Shown here piece after piece: positions 61,446 to 64,000 of a DNA stretch of 64,000 bases. The notes beneath the pieces were generated by a model that was not told where the DNA came from, did not search any database, and saw only the letters and a program-made list of their open reading frames with translations. The position numbers were made by a program, and so were the translations under genes. This DNA is from Alteromonas sp. KUL49 (lineage in GTDB: Bacteria > Pseudomonadota > Gammaproteobacteria > Enterobacterales > Alteromonadaceae), in the NCBI RefSeq assembly GCF_006538345.1, contig NZ_BJKL01000003.1, positions 186,001-250,000 on the forward strand, given 5' to 3'. How positions within the stretch are numbered: the stretch's first letter is position 1; every line of letters begins with the position of its first letter.

Positions 61446-63358
61446 TGAATAGACACATTACGGCATTTGTCCTCCTACTGATAACCGTAATGTTCTCGTC
61501 CTCAACATCTGCACAGTTCTCTCAGTACGACTTAAAAGTTGCCTTCATAAATAAATTTACTGGATATGTTAAGTGGCCGGAAACACCCGACCAAATACAC
61601 GTCACCTACCTTGGTGATGAGGAAGCATATTGGCTGAGTATTCAAAAACTCACTTCTATCGATGGTCCAAATCAAAACTACTCTGTATCACGAGCAGATA
61701 CTTTAGAATCCTTACCTTTTTCCCACATACTTGTGGTAGATACTACTTTCAATGACCGAGTTGAAGAAATTGTTGAACAATTAGAGAACAAACCTACGTT
61801 GCTTATTACTAATGATTTTCTAGATAACGCATTGATAGGTATCGACCTTGTTGCACACGAGGGGCGTACGATTTCCTTCAGTGTAAACCGCTATAACTTG
61901 GCGTTTCAAAACCTTGAAGTCGACCCAGACATAGTGTTACTTGGTGGTTCCGAAGTTGATGTTGCAACACTCGTTAGAGAAATGAACTCTCAGCTAAACG
62001 TGCTAAATGCAGAAGTTGAAGAGAAAAATGCGCTTTCACTAGCGCTTCAACAAGATGTAGCAACGAGTAGAGCATTGCTTACCGAGCAATCCACAGAGCT
62101 TGAAAACTTGGCTGGTTCCTATCGTCAGTATCAACAAAGGTACACGGCATTATCAGCCGAGTATGAGCCATTAAGAGAAGCACTAGAAAATGCGCAAAAA
62201 GAACTATCCGCCAGCCGCACTCAGCTTGCAACCAATAACCAAGAGCTTGATGCGCTAAATGCAGCGTTAGCTGAACGCACGTCGGCAAACAACACACTCA
62301 ATGCACTTATTGAGCAAAATCAAGCCCGTCTAGTTCAACAAAATGAACTGCTAAGTCAACAAGACGCAGCGCTAGAGCAATCGAAGCAGACCATTGCGGT
62401 TCAAGATGAAACACTACAGTCGCAGAGTTCAACCATCAAAACTCAATCAATTATTGTTTACCTCGCAACCGCGGTGGCGTTACTGACGGGAATAATGGTT
62501 TTACTGGCCTACAGAACTGCTAAACAACGTCAACGTACCAATGAAGTGCTTCACGAAAAGAACGCTCAGTTAAGCGCAATGAATGAAAAGATCATAAACA
62601 CACAAGAGCAACTTATTCAGTCAGAAAAAATGGCGTCGCTTGGTAACCTTGTGGCTGGTGTAGCACACGAGATAAATACGCCACTCGGTGTGGGTATTAC
62701 CGCGATTTCTCACTTAACACACTCAACGAAAGAATTTGCAAAACTTATCGAGGAAAACAAACTGACAAAAACTCGTATGAACAAGTTCATCGCTTCAATT
62801 GGGGAAACTGGTGAAATCGTTGAAAATAATCTCACTCGGGCTGGTGAGTTGGTGCGTAATTTCAAGCAGGTATCGGCAGACCAGACAACCGATGAACTGC
62901 GTTGCATTGAACTGAAGAAGTATATTGATGAAGTAGTTTTCAATTTGCATTTCAAGCTGAAAAAAGCCAACCACAAGGTGACAGTAACCAGTAGCATTAA
63001 CGAATGTGTCAATACTTACCCTGGAATTCTTGCACAGATCATTACTAATTTGGTCATGAATTCCGTGCTGCATGGTTTCCGAGATCTACAGAATGGCGAA
63101 GTTAATATCGTGCTATCAAAAGAAGCTGGTCGGGTTGTTATTGATTACACGGATAATGGCTGTGGAATTTCCGATAACGTTAGAAAAAATATATTTGAAC
63201 CCTTTTTTACCACAAATAGAAACCACGGCGGCACCGGCTTGGGAATGCATATTTGTTATAACCTAATTAACCAAAAACTCAATGGAACTATTGTATGTGC
63301 TGCCTCAGAGAATGGTGCGCACTTCGTTATTGATTTTCCAGCTCACTGTCAGAACTAG
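61445..63358 (+). CDS. YfiR-domain / coiled-coil / sensor histidine kinase fusion
   Basis: A 637-residue inner-membrane kinase: signal peptide (1-23), YfiR/DUF4154 periplasmic domain (about 27-170; YDLKVAFINKFTGYVKWPE, HILVVDTT, ISFSVNRYNLAFQNLEVDPDIVLLGG-type ending), a long Gln/Glu-rich coiled coil (about 180-330), one membrane helix (about 334-356), a second coiled coil, HisKA (AGVAHEINTPLG, His408) and HATPase (NLVMNSVLHGF, DNGCGISDNV, GGTGLGMHICYNL). The periplasmic coiled coil is long enough to reach far from the membrane. No receiver domain is attached. It is coupled to the TonB receptor gene and convergent with an EAL gene (32-nt overlap). Confidence 0.92.
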   Translation: MNRHITAFVLLLITVMFSSSTSAQFSQYDLKVAFINKFTGYVKWPETPDQIHVTYLGDEEAYWLSIQKLTSIDGPNQNYSVSRADTLESLPFSHILVVDTTFNDRVEEIVEQLENKPTLLITNDFLDNALIGIDLVAHEGRTISFSVNRYNLAFQNLEVDPDIVLLGGSEVDVATLVREMNSQLNVLNAEVEEKNALSLALQQDVATSRALLTEQSTELENLAGSYRQYQQRYTALSAEYEPLREALENAQKELSASRTQLATNNQELDALNAALAERTSANNTLNALIEQNQARLVQQNELLSQQDAALEQSKQTIAVQDETLQSQSSTIKTQSIIVYLATAVALLTGIMVLLAYRTAKQRQRTNEVLHEKNAQLSAMNEKIINTQEQLIQSEKMASLGNLVAGVAHEINTPLGVGITAISHLTHSTKEFAKLIEENKLTKTRMNKFIASIGETGEIVENNLTRAGELVRNFKQVSADQTTDELRCIELKKYIDEVVFNLHFKLKKANHKVTVTSSINECVNTYPGILAQIITNLVMNSVLHGFRDLQNGEVNIVLSKEAGRVVIDYTDNGCGISDNVRKNIFEPFFTTNRNHGGTGLGMHICYNLINQKLNGTIVCAASENGAHFVIDFPAHCQN

Positions 63359-64000
63359 CACTAATAACAGCGTTCTTTTGTTCGAGAAGAGCGATTAAAT
63401 CAGCTTCGGGCATAGCTTTCCCTATAAAGAAGCCTTGGATTACGTCACATCCAGCGGTGTTTAAAAATGCTACTTGGTCTTCAGTTTCAACGCCTTCTGC
63501 GATTACTTTCATATTTAATTCTTTGGCAATGGTAATCATTGCTTTTATGAGACTATTAGCCTCTGTTGTTTTGTTGATGTCCCACACGAATTCTCTATCT
63601 ATTTTAAGATTATCAAAGGGGTACTGACGTAAGTAACTCAGAGAAGAATATCCCGTACCAAAATCATCCATGGCGAGTTTAAAACCGTTTGAATGCAGTG
63701 CTGCAAGGCACTCTGATGCATTGATCTCGTCACTGAGGAGAATGGTTTCTGTGATTTCAATTTCGAGTAGGTGCCTTGGTATATTGTAAAGCGTAGCTTT
63801 TGCGATCAATGATTGAACAAAATCAGGTTCCCGTAGTTGGCGTGGAGAAAGATTCATAGAGACGCGAATGGGTAACTCTCGTTCGAGTTGATGCTGGATG
63901 AAAGTCGTTACGTTATCCAAGATAAAATCGCCGATTGATACGATTAAACCTGACTGCTCTGCAACAGGTATAAATTCTGCTGGCCCAATGGGACCTATCT
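63327..64000 (-). CDS. EAL-domain cyclic-di-GMP phosphodiesterase, C-terminal part
   Basis: The gene runs off the right edge; the visible frame reads continuously from the boundary (PAEFIPVAEQSGLIVSIGDF). Conserved EAL-domain residues are present: NLSPRQL, EIEITET, MDDFGTGYSS, LKIDREFV, IAEGVET and the C-terminal GFFIGKAMP. The catalytic metal ligands within view are intact, so c-di-GMP hydrolysis is likely; the EAL motif itself and any GGDEF or sensor domain lie outside. The 3' end overlaps the YfiR-kinase gene by 32 nt. Confidence 0.92.
   Translation of the reverse strand, partial: IGPIGPAEFIPVAEQSGLIVSIGDFILDNVTTFIQHQLERELPIRVSMNLSPRQLREPDFVQSLIAKATLYNIPRHLLEIEITETILLSDEINASECLAALHSNGFKLAMDDFGTGYSSLSYLRQYPFDNLKIDREFVWDINKTTEANSLIKAMITIAKELNMKVIAEGVETEDQVAFLNTAGCDVIQGFFIGKAMPEADLIALLEQKNAVISASSDSELENQ

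Overview
The window looks like chromosomal DNA of a marine gammaproteobacterium of the Alteromonadaceae type. The evidence is conserved gene order (uvrY-uvrC-pgsA followed by tRNA-Gly/Cys/Leu; ccoNOQP-fixH-ccoI-ccoS-fnr-uspE-ttcA), a moderate GC content, and large TonB-dependent receptors next to tryptophan-halogenase-family genes. Taxonomy is inferred from this, not searched.

Region 1 (1-14926) is an exopolysaccharide locus with its own signalling system. In order it has the tail of a Wzz-type chain-length protein, a GT4 glycosyltransferase, a GT2/phosphoglycosyl-transferase fusion, a STAS protein, an OmpA-type lipoprotein, a six-SLBB exporter, a CpsD-like P-loop protein, an RsbW-kinase/receiver/PP2C-phosphatase protein, a sigma-54 response regulator, a second GT4, an HPt protein, a YvcK-like protein and a hybrid histidine kinase that appears split by a frameshift. 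Domain content and order match the Vibrio fischeri syp (symbiosis polysaccharide) system: SypO, P, Q+R fused, A, B, C, D, E, G, plus phosphorelay parts. The STAS gene is preceded by an upstream inverted repeat, a candidate sigma-54 promoter and a perfect 11-bp inverted repeat that covers its ribosome-binding site.

Region 2 (15054-27628) has tRNA-Ser(UGA) and then an uptake and catabolism cluster: a PAS-AraC regulator, a two-subunit GMC dehydrogenase, a large TonB-dependent receptor, three tandem flavin-halogenase-family genes (the middle one without cofactor and catalytic motifs) and an exported TIM-barrel isomerase/epimerase-like protein. The gene set suggests oxidation and processing of a glycoside or another glycosylated or aromatic natural product.

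Region 3 (27718-45830) is mostly housekeeping: ovoA (ovothiol synthesis), a frameshifted uvrY/gacA, uvrC, pgsA, the tRNA-Gly/Cys/Leu operon with a stringent-type promoter, an orphan secreted protein, a MATE pump with a MarR regulator, an AlkB-type dioxygenase, tapT, tpx, a sulfurtransferase, a sirtuin, a LysE exporter, a Bax-like glucosaminidase, an RssA-like patatin and ttcA.

Region 4 (45889-59248) is the oxygen-responsive respiratory block: uspE, fnr, the cbb3 oxidase maturation and structural genes (including a 53-codon ccoQ), a pair of complementary bacterioferritin subunits, a CPA2 antiporter, and a lipoprotein cytochrome c divergent from a Usp gene across a perfect FNR box. A second FNR-like box lies upstream of ccoN.

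Region 5 (59341-64000) is a signalling unit: a TonB-dependent receptor translationally coupled to a YfiR-domain/coiled-coil/histidine-kinase fusion, with a convergent EAL-domain gene that runs off the right edge.
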